Part shown: positions 46,422-56,081 of the stretch, one piece after another
Layout: each line of letters opens with the position of its first letter
How positions within the stretch are numbered: the stretch's first letter is position 1
Assembly: GCF_001659685.2 (NCBI RefSeq)
Contig: NZ_LXYE02000021.1
Location: forward strand, 1-64,000
Reading direction: 5' to 3'
DNA from: Labilibacter marinus
GTDB taxonomy: Bacteria; Bacteroidota; Bacteroidia; Bacteroidales; Marinilabiliaceae
DNA: 64,000 bases
Translations under genes and position numbers: made by a program
The notes under the pieces: generated by a model
Told to the model about the DNA's origin: nothing
Database searches by the model: none
The model's input: only the letters and a program-made list of their open reading frames with translations

Positions 46422-47276
46422 ATGAAGTTAATACTAAAGAATACAGAGAGTTCGGCAAATGAACGAGTAAATATTACTAAAAAGGAGATTCCATGTTTAG
46501 ATTCTTCTTGGCATTACCATCCGCAGTATGAATTACTCTATATTTCACAAAGTAATGGAATTCGTTTTGTGGGAGATAGTGTTTCTCAGTTTTCCAGGGG
46601 CGATTTAGTTCTAGTAGGTCCTTACTTGCCCCACTTATGGCGTAACGACCAATCGTATTATACCGATGATACCAATAAAGTAAAAACCATTATTTTAAAG
46701 TTTACCAAAGATTTTATTGGCGACGGTACCTTTAATAATCCTGAGTTTTCGGAGATTAATCAGATGTTAGAAAAATCGAAATTTGGATTAAGCTTTGGAG
46801 AAGAAGTGAGTGAAGCCTTACACGATGAGTTAATTGAAATTATCGATTTAACCCCAGCCCAGCAGTCTATTAAATTATTAGATATTTTATGTCGATTGTC
46901 AGAAACAGACAAACAGCAACAACTATCATCTACTGATATGCGTCAGTATACCACCGATAACTCAGATCGTTTAGATAGCGTGCTAAAATATATTTCTGAT
47001 AATTATGCCAGTTATATTAGTCTGCAAGATGTGGCTGATTTAGCCTGTATGACTACCAACTCATTCTGTCGTTTCTTTAAAAAGATGACCAATAAATCTT
47101 ACACGCAATTTTTGAATGAGGTAAGAATCAGAAATGCATCCCGCCTATTAGCGCAAGAAGATGTACCTGTCTCTGATGTATGTTACATGGTAGGTTATAA
47201 GTCTATCACCAATTTTAACAGACAGTTTAAGCAAATTATGGGAAGTACACCTAAAAATTACCGTTCAACTCTCTAG
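46422..47276 (+). CDS. AraC-family transcriptional regulator with cupin sensor domain
   Basis: 284 residues. The N-terminal cupin-like part (~20-110) has SWHYHPQYELLYISQSNGIR and GDLVLVGPYLPHLWRND, the usual sugar-sensing fold. The C-terminal two helix-turn-helix motifs (~185-284) read ISLQDVADLACMTTNSFCRF and PVSDVCYMVGYKSITNFNRQ. It binds asymmetric half-sites, typically arranged as direct repeats 21 bp apart. Exactly such repeats (GGTAAAAT/GGTAAWTT) precede the transporter operon and the sulfatase gene that follows. It is the likely activator of this locus. The inducer is probably an anhydrogalactose-containing sugar. Confidence 0.9.
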   Translation: MKLILKNTESSANERVNITKKEIPCLDSSWHYHPQYELLYISQSNGIRFVGDSVSQFSRGDLVLVGPYLPHLWRNDQSYYTDDTNKVKTIILKFTKDFIGDGTFNNPEFSEINQMLEKSKFGLSFGEEVSEALHDELIEIIDLTPAQQSIKLLDILCRLSETDKQQQLSSTDMRQYTTDNSDRLDSVLKYISDNYASYISLQDVADLACMTTNSFCRFFKKMTNKSYTQFLNEVRIRNASRLLAQEDVPVSDVCYMVGYKSITNFNRQFKQIMGSTPKNYRSTL

Positions 47277-47301
47277 CGCCGAATACCCTTTTTAGTTAAT
47301 G

Positions 47302-47370
47302 AGGGTAAAATAATGTAAACACAAGGTAAATTTCACCAATCTAGTCAAGGCGTAATTTTACAATTTTGTA
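47302..47370 (+). promoter_or_regulatory. AraC-type operator and promoter upstream of the sulfatase/GH127 genes
   Basis: GGTAAAAT (47304) and GGTAAATT (47325) are 21 bp apart, with a -7-like CAATTTTG ending at 47368. It aligns without gaps to 36446-36514 (48 of 69 identical). The next gene's ATG is at 47664, so the leader would be ~290 nt long; it contains AAAACC/GGTTTT and AGTATT/AATACT hairpins but no gene that I can support. Confidence 0.65.
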
Positions 47371-47663
47371 ATCATCAAATACCTTCCCAGGCTAGATGAT
47401 GATAAACTATAAAAACCTTGTTGGTTTTAATTAAGAATTTAAAGCGAATAAAAATAATCATGATTAAGTATTAAATACTCGGTATGATGGTAATACGCTC
47501 AATGCATATGTACGCATCAGTCTTAATATTTGTATCTTATACTTAATACTAATTTTTAACAGATGAAACGACCATGTAAATTTTAATCTTAAAAATTACA
47601 CACAGGGTAATGATTAAAATTTCTTGAGAGTTCCATGTGACAAATAAAAGAAAATATAAACAC

Positions 47664-49043
47664 ATGAAATATTCAACCTTAATATTAGCACTTACACTTA
47701 TTTTAAACGTGGCTTGTGCACAAGATAAACCCAATATTGTATTACTTTTTTCTGATGATGCAGGATATGCAGACTTTGGATTTCAAGGAAGTAAAGATAT
47801 GATAACCCCTAATTTGGATAAATTGGCTAAGTCGGGTATTCGTTTTACTGAAGGATATGTTTCAGAATCTACTTGTGGTCCTTCACGAGCAGGTATGCTG
47901 ACGGGTAAATATCAGCATCGTTTTGGTTTTGAGGAAAACAATGTTCCTGGATATATGAGCCCTAATTCGGCCTTGGATAAAGATGATATGGGTATTCCAT
48001 TGGATGAGAAAACCATTGCAGACTATCTAAAGCCATTGGGTTATACTTCGGCTATTTTTGGAAAATGGCATATGGGTGGAGCTGATCGTTTTCACCCTAT
48101 GAAAAGAGGGTTTGATGAGTTTTATGGTTTTAGAGGTGGAGCCAGAAGTTACTATGCATACTTGAAGGAACCAGCTGAACATCTAAATAAATTAGAAAAG
48201 AACTTTGGTAACTTTCAGGAGCATGAAGGTTACTTAACGGATAAGTTAGCAGAAGAAGCGGTTGACTTTATCGAAAGAAATCAGGATAAACCATTTTTTG
48301 CTTTTGTTTCCTTTAATGCGGTGCATACACCAATGGATGCAGAGGAAGAAGATATGAAGAAGTTTCCTCAGTTTGAAGGGAAGCGAAAAGAAGTAGCTGC
48401 AATGACTTTAGCGATGGATAGAGCTTGTGGTAAAATTATGGATAAACTAAAGGAGTTAGGTTTAGATAAGAATACCATTGTTGTTTTTGCCAACGATAAC
48501 GGAGGTCCAACAGATAAAAATGCATCAGTCAACTATCCGTTGGCAGGTACCAAATCTAACCACCTTGAAGGAGGTATTAGAGTGCCATACTTAATGAGCT
48601 GGCCTGGTCAATTAAAGAAAAATACTACATACAACTATCCAGTATCTACACTCGACTTTTTACCCACTTTTGTGAGCTTAGCAGGTGGTGATGTTAATGA
48701 TATTGAAGAAACAGATGGGGTTGATTTGATGCCATACATTCAAGGTAAAAACAGCGAGCGTCCACATCAAACATTATATTGGAAAAAGGATTGTAGAGCA
48801 GCGGTTAGAGATGGCGATTGGAAACTACTTCGTTTCCCGGACAGACCAGCTGAGTTATACAATATTGCTAAAGATATATCGGAAGAAAATAACCTGGCAG
48901 CCCAGCATCCTGAAAAGGTGAAAGAATTATATAAAAAGATATTTGATTGGGAATCAACGTTAGAGCGTCCTCGATGGTTATTGCAACGCAAGTTCGAAAA
49001 TATCGATATTGACAGAATGGACAAATATCGTGAAGTAAAATAA
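47664..49043 (+). CDS. S1-type sulfatase, secreted
   Basis: 459 residues from ATG 47664, chosen because it gives a proper signal peptide ([20 protein letters not shown]); an in-frame GTG nine codons earlier is not needed. The core begins [20 protein letters not shown]. The formylglycine motif is Cys71-G-P-S-R in [23 protein letters not shown] and [13 protein letters not shown] supply further active-site residues. With GH2 and GH127 enzymes nearby it most likely desulfates galactan oligosaccharides such as those from carrageenan. The exact S1 subfamily cannot be set by eye. Confidence 0.9.
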   Translation: MKYSTLILALTLILNVACAQDKPNIVLLFSDDAGYADFGFQGSKDMITPNLDKLAKSGIRFTEGYVSESTCGPSRAGMLTGKYQHRFGFEENNVPGYMSPNSALDKDDMGIPLDEKTIADYLKPLGYTSAIFGKWHMGGADRFHPMKRGFDEFYGFRGGARSYYAYLKEPAEHLNKLEKNFGNFQEHEGYLTDKLAEEAVDFIERNQDKPFFAFVSFNAVHTPMDAEEEDMKKFPQFEGKRKEVAAMTLAMDRACGKIMDKLKELGLDKNTIVVFANDNGGPTDKNASVNYPLAGTKSNHLEGGIRVPYLMSWPGQLKKNTTYNYPVSTLDFLPTFVSLAGGDVNDIEETDGVDLMPYIQGKNSERPHQTLYWKKDCRAAVRDGDWKLLRFPDRPAELYNIAKDISEENNLAAQHPEKVKELYKKIFDWESTLERPRWLLQRKFENIDIDRMDKYREVK

Positions 49044-49234
49044 GAAAGAGGAAGAACGGAGCTCGAAGAAGGGAATTGGAATTTGAAGCTCCAAAGGGGT
49101 GAAAGCAATAACCTGGGGCATCGCTCTAGGAGTTTTAAAGAAAACACCAATGGCGCTGGTGAATTTTGCGCCATCATTAGTAGATAAAGAAAGAATAGAA
49201 TTAAATATTTAAGATTAAAATCAAAGTTAGAGAT

Positions 49235-51307
49235 ATGAAAAATTGGGTATTGGTATTCTGTGGTATTTTAATGGTACAGTTTACAAACGCACAGGAAAAA
49301 GGGATTATAAATAATTCTAAAAGTCCACATGTAAAGCTAAAGAGTATTGATCTTGGTGATTGTAAATGGACAGAAGGTTTTTGGGCAGAACGTTTTAAAG
49401 TAGCCGAAGAAAACATGTTACCATACATGGAAGAAGTGCTAACAGGTGATGTAGGCCACGGTTTAAATAACTTTAAACGTGCAGCAGGTCATGAAAAAGG
49501 AACTTTTAATGGTTGGTATTGGCACGATGGTGACTTTTATAAGTTTATGGAAGCCAAAACCTACATGTATGCTCAAAACGGAGATGCTAAAATTGTTGAA
49601 GAGTTAGATGGCTACATCAAAGTTATTGCGGAAGCTCAGGAAGAGGATGGTTATTTACAGACGCATACCACCATCAATAATAAGTATGATTTTAACGCAA
49701 AAGAGAAAAAAACAACAGCTCCTCGTAATGTAGGTGAAACAGACCGTTACGCTAATCGTAAGTATCACGAAATGTATAATCAAGGTCACTTATTTACAAG
49801 TGCTTGTATTCATCACAGAGTAACAGGAAAACGTAACTTTTTAGATATCGCTATAAAGCAAGCAGACCTGTTGTGTTCTTATTTTTTACCTGATAACGAC
49901 CATTACGGACGATTTGGATTTAACCAAACGCAAATTATGGGATTGGTTGAAATGTATCGTACAGTAGGGGATGAGCGTTACCTAAAGTTAGCAGAAAAAT
50001 TCATCAATAACCGTGGAAAATATAAAGTAGAAGACCATGTAACAACTATTGGATATCCAATTGGAGATATGGTTCAGGAGCGTACTGCTTTGAGAGATGC
50101 TGATGAGGCTGTAGGGCATGCTGTATTGGCCTTGTATTACTATGCTGGTGCGGCTGATGTATATGCCGAAACTGGAGAGGATGATTTGATTGAAGCTTTA
50201 GACCGTTTATGGTTTAATGTTGCTGAGCAGAAAATGTATGTAACAGGAGCTTGCGGTCAAACACATTATGGTTGTTCAACTAACCGCGATAAAATTGAAG
50301 AGGGTTTCTTAGATAAATACATGATGCCTAACTTAACATCGTACAACGAAACATGTGCTAATCTTTGTAACGCCATGTTTAGTAAGCGTATGTTAGATAT
50401 CCATGCAGATGCAAAATATGCAGACGTGATGGAATTGGTAATGCACAACAGCGGTCTATCAGGTATTAGCCTTGAAGGAAAGCATTATTACTATGCCAAC
50501 AACCTACGTAAAATTGATGGAGCGCGTGATTATGCGAAATTAACAAATGACTTTGAAGAGCGTCAGCCTTATCTACAGTGTTTCTGTTGTCCTCCAAACT
50601 TAGTACGTAACGTATGTAAACTTTCTGGTTGGGCTTATAGTAAATCAGCCAATGGTATTTCGGTTAACCTTTACGGAGGAAACGAACTAAATACAACTTT
50701 ATTAGATGGTTCTGCCCTTGAGTTAACTCAAGTAACTAATTATCCTTGGGAAGGTCAGGTAGATATCACTATCAACAAGTGTAAGAAAAGTGCCTTTGAT
50801 ATGGTATTGCGTATTCCTGGATGGGCGGAAGGAACTACCGTAAAAGTAAACGGACAAGATGCTGGTGTTACAGCTAAGGCAGGTGAGTTTGTTACTGTAA
50901 ACCGTAAATGGAAAAAAGGGGATAAGATTACTGTTGACATGCCGATGGATGTAACTTTTGTTGAAGGTCATACTCATATTGAGGAAGTACGCAACCAGGT
51001 AGCCGTTAAGCGTGGTCCTATCGTGTACTGTATGGAATCAGCTGATTTACCTGAAGGAGCTAAAATTATGGATGTATACCTTAACGGTGATGCTGAAATG
51101 AAGGCTGTATTTAAAAAGGATTTATTAGCAGGTGTTACAGCTATTGAAGCAGAAGTGAAAATACGTAAAGACAATAACACAGAAAAAATGTACAAAGCAG
51201 TGAAGAAACCAGAGTTTGAAACTATCAAAACTCAGTTTGTTCCTTATTTCTCATGGAGTAACCGTGGTAAAGGAGAAATGTCTGTATTTGTACCAGTTAT
51301 TTGGTAG
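49235..51307 (+). CDS. GH127 family glycoside hydrolase, secreted, copy 1
   Basis: 690 residues with a signal peptide cut after ~19 (FTNAQ). The alpha/alpha-barrel body is GH127 (DUF1680). Compared from memory with the beta-L-arabinofuranosidase HypBA1, the zinc/nucleophile set is kept: Glu372 and Cys374 (NETCANLC), Cys451 and Cys452 (CFCCPPN). Glu356 (EEGF), sixteen residues before Glu372, matches the acid/base position. Some GH127 members of Zobellia act as alpha-1,3-(3,6-anhydro)-D-galactosidases on carrageenan oligosaccharides; the context here favours that activity over arabinose release. A paralogue follows at 51888. Its start, 191 bp after the sulfatase stop, allows co-transcription. 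Confidence 0.85.
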   Translation: MKNWVLVFCGILMVQFTNAQEKGIINNSKSPHVKLKSIDLGDCKWTEGFWAERFKVAEENMLPYMEEVLTGDVGHGLNNFKRAAGHEKGTFNGWYWHDGDFYKFMEAKTYMYAQNGDAKIVEELDGYIKVIAEAQEEDGYLQTHTTINNKYDFNAKEKKTTAPRNVGETDRYANRKYHEMYNQGHLFTSACIHHRVTGKRNFLDIAIKQADLLCSYFLPDNDHYGRFGFNQTQIMGLVEMYRTVGDERYLKLAEKFINNRGKYKVEDHVTTIGYPIGDMVQERTALRDADEAVGHAVLALYYYAGAADVYAETGEDDLIEALDRLWFNVAEQKMYVTGACGQTHYGCSTNRDKIEEGFLDKYMMPNLTSYNETCANLCNAMFSKRMLDIHADAKYADVMELVMHNSGLSGISLEGKHYYYANNLRKIDGARDYAKLTNDFEERQPYLQCFCCPPNLVRNVCKLSGWAYSKSANGISVNLYGGNELNTTLLDGSALELTQVTNYPWEGQVDITINKCKKSAFDMVLRIPGWAEGTTVKVNGQDAGVTAKAGEFVTVNRKWKKGDKITVDMPMDVTFVEGHTHIEEVRNQVAVKRGPIVYCMESADLPEGAKIMDVYLNGDAEMKAVFKKDLLAGVTAIEAEVKIRKDNNTEKMYKAVKKPEFETIKTQFVPYFSWSNRGKGEMSVFVPVIW

Positions 51308-51339
51308 TATCAGATTAAAGCAACTATAGTTTTAGAAAG

Positions 51340-51377
51340 TTAGCCTAACAAGCCTTTGTGTTTGTTAGGCTTTTTTT
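51340..51377 (+). terminator. Rho-independent terminator after GH127 copy 1
   Basis: AGCCTAACAA (51342-51351) pairs perfectly with TTGTTAGGCT (51362-51371), then T7. Confidence 0.9.
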
Positions 51378-51389
51378 GTACCTGATCGT

Positions 51390-51558
51390 TAGTGAGGGCT
51401 TCGCTCAGTGTATTATTATGCTTATAGCGAAACCCTCACTATTGCATAGGTACTAGTTAAAACAAGCATTGATAATTATATAGCGCATTTTTGGAAAATA
51501 ATTAGCTCTGGGTTTTAACCCAGAGAATTGCGTTATAAGGCAGATGGGTTTTAACCCA
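51390..51558. repeat. Cluster of palindromes between the two GH127 genes
   Basis: Within the 580-bp spacer (51308-51887) are three symmetric elements. A 16-bp-arm inverted repeat (TAGTGAGGGCTTCGCT/AGCGAAACCCTCACTA, one mismatch) spans 51390-51441. The perfect palindrome CTCTGGGTTTTAACCCAGAG lies at 51506-51525, and TGGGTTTTAACCCA at 51545-51558. They resemble the small interspersed hairpins seen elsewhere in the window. The rest of the spacer up to 51887 shows no gene. Confidence 0.6.
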
Positions 51559-51887
51559 AATATAAGTTATAGTTAAAACCGATTCGCATTATGCTCTATA
51601 CGTTACAGGGGATATATCCTAAGCATAGTTATAAAAATCATCTATTGAATGGATAGTCTTTGTAACAAAAAATATACTTATATCTTCCTGTATGGATAAA
51701 ATATCCTTGATTTATAAATAAATAGGACTATTTCTTTTTGCTTCAAATTTAAGCTATCTTAAATGTTAATATTATGAAACACCGCACCGTACGATTAAGT
51801 ACAATTCATAAACCGTAGAGCACATTTAAAGCGGCTATAAATCATAGTTTTACGACAGGAAACGACTATGTAATTAAAAAATAAATC

Positions 51888-53909
51888 ATGAAAAAAATAC
51901 TACTAAGTGTGAGTTTGATGCTTGCAGGTGCAGGCTTGTTTGCACAGACTGCGGGTATAATAAATAATGCCAATAGTCCTCACGTTAAATTAAAAAGTGT
52001 GAATATTGGAGATTGTACTTGGACCGAAGGTTTTTGGGCTGATAAGTTTAAAGTGTGTGAAGAATCGATGGTACCTTATATGGGCGATGTTTTATGTGGC
52101 GATATAGGTCATGCATTAAATAATTTTAAAATAGCCGCAGGCCTTAAGGAAGGCAAACATCAAGGTATGAAGTGGCATGATGGCGATTTCTATAAATGGA
52201 TGGAAGCATCTGTTTATGTTTATGCGCAGAACAAGGATGAGAAGATTATTGAAGCCTTGGATAATTATATTGAAATAATAGGGAAGGCACAACAGCCAGA
52301 TGGTTATTTACAAACACAAGTAACCGTAAATGGTTGGGAGCGTTATGGTAATCGTCAGTATCACGAAATGTATAACAGTGGTCACTTATACACAAGTGCA
52401 TGTATACATCACCGTGTAACTGGTAAAACTAATTTTTTAGATATTGCTATTAAGCATGCCGATAATTTGTATGGTACATTTATGGTAGATGATCTTTCTG
52501 CTGACCTGAAACGTTTTGGTTTTAACCAAACACAAATCATGGGATTGGTGGAGCTATATCGTACAGTTGGTGATGAAAAGTATTTAAAATTAGCCGAAAA
52601 GTTTATTAACCTAAGAGGTCAATCTCCATCGGAGCCATCAGCGGTAGCAAGCTTTAAATTTATTGGAGATATGGTTCAGGAGCGTACGCCTATCCGTAAA
52701 GAGAAAGAAGCTGTAGGACATGCTGTACTTGCATTATATTTTTATGCAGGAGCTGCTGATGTAGCTGCTGAAACAGGTGAAAAAGCGTTGATTGATGCTT
52801 TGGATAGGTTATGGCATAGTGTAGTGGATAAAAAGATGTATGTAACAGGGGCTTGTGGACAAACACACCATGGAGCATCTTCTCATGTAGATATGATTCA
52901 CGAAGGTTTTATCAATGATTATATGATGCCTAACCAAACGGCCTATAACGAAACTTGTGCAAATATCTGTAACTCTATGTTTAACTACCGTATGTTAGGT
53001 TTGCAAGGTAAATCGAAGTATGCAGATATCATGGAGCTTGTATTGTTTAATAGTGCCTTATCCGGAATTAGTTTAGAGGGGAAAGATTACTTCTATGCCA
53101 ATCCACTACGAGTTAATCACAACGTAAATGATCACGCAAGTCACGAAACAGAATTTGATGTTCGTCGTCCATATATCAAGTGTTTTTGTTGTCCTCCTAA
53201 CTTGGTGCGCACCATTGCAAAAGTTTCTGGTTGGGCGTATAGCCTAACAGATAATGGAGTAGCGGTTAACCTTTATGGAGGTAACAAATTAACGACTAAA
53301 CTTGTGGATGGTTCCAAACTAGAATTATCGCAGGTAACGCAATATCCTTGGGAAGGTAATGTATCTATTACCATGAATAAATGTAAGAAATATGCTTTTG
53401 AAGTATTATTACGTATTCCGGATTGGGCCAATGGTTCTAAGATATTGGTTAATGGTAAAGATGCTGGAGTTACAATTAAAGCTGGAGAGTTTGCAAAGGT
53501 AGAGCGTAAATGGAGAAAAGGTGATGTAATTACTTTAGATATGCCAATGGATGCTAAGCTTGTTGAAGGAAATCCGTTAATCGAGGAAGTACGTAACCAG
53601 GTGGCTATTAAGCGTGGTCCGGTTGTTTACTGTGCTGAGTCGGCTGATTTTCCTAAGGACACTAAGATTTTAGATATTTATTTGCCGGTAAAGTCAAAGT
53701 TAGAGGCTGAGTATAAACCTGATTTCTTAGGCGGTGTTTCTACTGTTTCGGCAGAAGTTAAACTTCGTAAGGACAAAAAAGAGGGTATGTACAATGAGCT
53801 TTCTAAACCTGAGTGGCAAACATTTAAAGCACAGTTTGTACCTTACTTTGCTTGGGCAAATCGTGGTGAAACAGAAATGAGTGTCTGGATTCCTATCATG
53901 TGGGAATAG
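51888..53909 (+). CDS. GH127 family glycoside hydrolase, secreted, copy 2
   Basis: 673 residues with a signal peptide (MKKILLSVSLMLAGAGLFAQ). It is a clear paralogue of the 49235-51307 product (shared GIINNANSPHVKLKS, DCTWTEGFWADKFKV, RFGFNQTQIMGLVELYRTVG). The catalytic and zinc residues are conserved: Glu339 (HEGF), Glu355 and Cys357 (NETCANIC), Cys434 and Cys435 (CFCCPPN). A stretch between the two conserved blocks near residue 150 is shorter than in copy 1. Its own ~250-bp upstream region and the terminator at 51340-51377 suggest separate transcription. Two copies may deal with different linkages or sulfation states of one glycan. Confidence 0.85.
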   Translation: MKKILLSVSLMLAGAGLFAQTAGIINNANSPHVKLKSVNIGDCTWTEGFWADKFKVCEESMVPYMGDVLCGDIGHALNNFKIAAGLKEGKHQGMKWHDGDFYKWMEASVYVYAQNKDEKIIEALDNYIEIIGKAQQPDGYLQTQVTVNGWERYGNRQYHEMYNSGHLYTSACIHHRVTGKTNFLDIAIKHADNLYGTFMVDDLSADLKRFGFNQTQIMGLVELYRTVGDEKYLKLAEKFINLRGQSPSEPSAVASFKFIGDMVQERTPIRKEKEAVGHAVLALYFYAGAADVAAETGEKALIDALDRLWHSVVDKKMYVTGACGQTHHGASSHVDMIHEGFINDYMMPNQTAYNETCANICNSMFNYRMLGLQGKSKYADIMELVLFNSALSGISLEGKDYFYANPLRVNHNVNDHASHETEFDVRRPYIKCFCCPPNLVRTIAKVSGWAYSLTDNGVAVNLYGGNKLTTKLVDGSKLELSQVTQYPWEGNVSITMNKCKKYAFEVLLRIPDWANGSKILVNGKDAGVTIKAGEFAKVERKWRKGDVITLDMPMDAKLVEGNPLIEEVRNQVAIKRGPVVYCAESADFPKDTKILDIYLPVKSKLEAEYKPDFLGGVSTVSAEVKLRKDKKEGMYNELSKPEWQTFKAQFVPYFAWANRGETEMSVWIPIMWE

Positions 53910-53911
53910 TC

Positions 53912-54003
53912 GTGCGACAACAGCGAATAATGATTTACAGATTCCACACGATGTAGTACAGTTGTGCGACAACAGCAAATAATAATTTGCAAATTCCACA
54001 CGA
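53912..54003 (+). repeat. Two 40-bp direct repeats after GH127 copy 2
   Basis: The units 53912-53951 and 53964-54003 match at 36 of 40 positions. Each starts GTGCGACAACAGC and ends ATTCCACACGA. Each can fold through TCGTG/CACGA. The function is unknown. Confidence 0.7.
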
Positions 54004-54053
54004 AAGAGAGCTGTACGAAAACAACGAATTGAAAAGAGAAAAATAATTGATAT

Positions 54054-54083
54054 AGGCCTCAGTCATTACGACTGGGGCCTTTT
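54054..54083 (+). terminator. Terminator between convergent GH127 and speA
   Basis: AGGCCTCAGTC pairs with GACTGGGGCCT around ATTAC, followed by TTT. Confidence 0.65.
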
Positions 54084-54151
54084 GCGTTTGGTACAGGCCT
54101 TCTTTTCAATATGTCCTCAGTATTTTTGCGGATCCTGTATATCTTAAATAT

Positions 54152-56047
54152 CTATTTCTCTAAATAAGTATAGCCGTATAAGCCCGATCGATAGTTCGAT
54201 AAAAACTCTTTTCCCTCCTTGGGCGAAATTTTACCTTGCTTAACCGATGCAGTTACCCATGCCTCAACCGTGCGCACCAATTTTTTAGGGTTGTACTGTA
54301 CGTATTCCAACACATCAGCAACGGTTTCTCCATCTATTATTTTGTCAATGGAGTAGCCCTCTTTGGTGGCTGATAAATGCACTGCATTAGTATCGCCAAA
54401 TAGGTTGTGCAAATCGCCAAGTATCTCTTGATACGCACCCACTAAAAATACGCCAATGTAGTACGAGTCGTTGGCTTTAAGCCGATGAACCGGCAAATTG
54501 TAGCTAATATTTTTAGTAGCAATAAAATTCTCAATCTTACCATCCGAATCGCATGTAATATCCTGTATGGTAGCTTCCACATCAGGCCTTTCGTTATGGC
54601 GATGAATCGGAATTATCGGGAATATCTGATCAATGGCCCATGAGTCGGGTAAAGACTGAAACAAGGAGAAATTGCAAAAGTATTTTTCCGATAATAGTTT
54701 CGATAAAGCATTCAATTCATCCGGCACATGCTTTAGGTTTGATGCCATTTTGTAAATATCGCGCGCAATGCTCCAAAACAAACGCTCAATTTGTGCACGT
54801 GTTTTAATATCTAACAAACCCAAGCTAAAACGATCTAGGGCTTCTTCGCGGATGAGTTGCGCATCGTGCCAAACCTCTAACATTTTAGATTGATTCAGGC
54901 ATTCCCGCGAGTTGTACAGCTCTTTAACTAAATCGTGGTCGTTTTCGTTTAGCTCCACTTCGTTTTTCCAAAGCGGGGCACACGACGATTCTAACACTTC
55001 AAATACCAATACCGAATGGTGCGCCGTTAATGAGCGGCCCGATTCTGTAATGATATTAGGGTGTGGTAGTTCGTTTTTATCCGACACATCTACCATGCAC
55101 GAAATAGCATCGTTCACATACTCCTGAATACTATAGTTTACACTGCTTTCGCTATTGGCCGATTTGGTGCCATCGTAATCAATGCCCAAGCCACCGCCTA
55201 TATCAACAAACTCAACTTTAAAGCCCGATTTATGAAATTGAGCGTAAAACTGCGATGCCTCGCGAAGGGCAATTTTAATACGGCGAATATTGGTTACCTG
55301 ACTACCAATATGAAAATGGATGAGCTTTAAGCTGTCCTTCATATCAATAGATTCAAGATAATCCATGGCCTCAATTAAGTCGCTCGATGTTAAACCAAAC
55401 TTACTCACATCACCACCCGAACTTTCCCACTTGCCGCTACCTGAGCTGGCCAGTTTAACACGAATACCAAGGTTTGGGGTCATACTTAAGCGCTCAGCAA
55501 TGGTCGTAATCATTCTAAGTTCGTTGAGCTTTTCAACTACCAAAAATATACGACGTCCCATTTTTTGAGCCAACAAGGCCAACTCAATGTAATCTTCATC
55601 CTTGTAGCCATTGCAAATAATCAACGAATCGTTATTGGTGCTTGATGCAATAACAGCATGTAGTTCAGGCTTTGAGCCTGCCTCTAAACCAATGTTGAAC
55701 TTTTTACCATGGCCCACAATTTCATCAACCACAGGCTGTGTCTGATTTACCTTAATGGGATACACCACAAAGCTTTCGCCCTTAAAATCATATTCAACAC
55801 TTGCTTTCCTGAAGCAGTCGTTCATTTTTAGGATTCGATTATCCAATATATCCGGAAAACGCAGTAATACAGGCGTGTTTATATCACGCACCTGAAGTTC
55901 ATCAATCACTTCCTTTAAATCGATGCTGTTACCATCTTTTTTAGGTGCAACGGTTACGTTCCCTTTATCGTTAATTGAGAAATAATTAATTCCCCAGCCT
56001 TTAATGTTGTAAAGTTCAACTGAATCGTCAATGGTCCACTTTCTCAT
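54152..56047 (-). CDS. speA: Biosynthetic arginine decarboxylase
   Basis: 631 residues, PLP-dependent fold III enzyme of the SpeA type. It converts arginine to agmatine. The PLP Lys99 lies in FVVYPIKVNQTQP. The glycine-rich PLP phosphate site is VDIGGGLGIDYDG, and ITESGRSLTAHHSVLV follows. FSLFQSLPDSWAIDQIFPII is a strong SpeA signature. It is the last gene of a four-gene minus-strand operon (carboxynorspermidine synthase, decarboxylase, speB, speA). No agmatine deiminase is present, so agmatine goes through agmatinase. Confidence 0.95.
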   Translation of the reverse strand: MRKWTIDDSVELYNIKGWGINYFSINDKGNVTVAPKKDGNSIDLKEVIDELQVRDINTPVLLRFPDILDNRILKMNDCFRKASVEYDFKGESFVVYPIKVNQTQPVVDEIVGHGKKFNIGLEAGSKPELHAVIASSTNNDSLIICNGYKDEDYIELALLAQKMGRRIFLVVEKLNELRMITTIAERLSMTPNLGIRVKLASSGSGKWESSGGDVSKFGLTSSDLIEAMDYLESIDMKDSLKLIHFHIGSQVTNIRRIKIALREASQFYAQFHKSGFKVEFVDIGGGLGIDYDGTKSANSESSVNYSIQEYVNDAISCMVDVSDKNELPHPNIITESGRSLTAHHSVLVFEVLESSCAPLWKNEVELNENDHDLVKELYNSRECLNQSKMLEVWHDAQLIREEALDRFSLGLLDIKTRAQIERLFWSIARDIYKMASNLKHVPDELNALSKLLSEKYFCNFSLFQSLPDSWAIDQIFPIIPIHRHNERPDVEATIQDITCDSDGKIENFIATKNISYNLPVHRLKANDSYYIGVFLVGAYQEILGDLHNLFGDTNAVHLSATKEGYSIDKIIDGETVADVLEYVQYNPKKLVRTVEAWVTASVKQGKISPKEGKEFLSNYRSGLYGYTYLEK

Positions 56048-56081
56048 TTTATTCTTATACTAAAACCTACCGTAGTAGCTG

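Noticed and set aside
51506-51525. Perfect 20-bp palindrome as a regulator site for GH127 copy 2
   Set aside because: It lies ~360 bp before the start and has a near copy 20 bp on. Similar GGGTTT-x-AACCC hairpins occur elsewhere, so an interspersed repeat is more likely.
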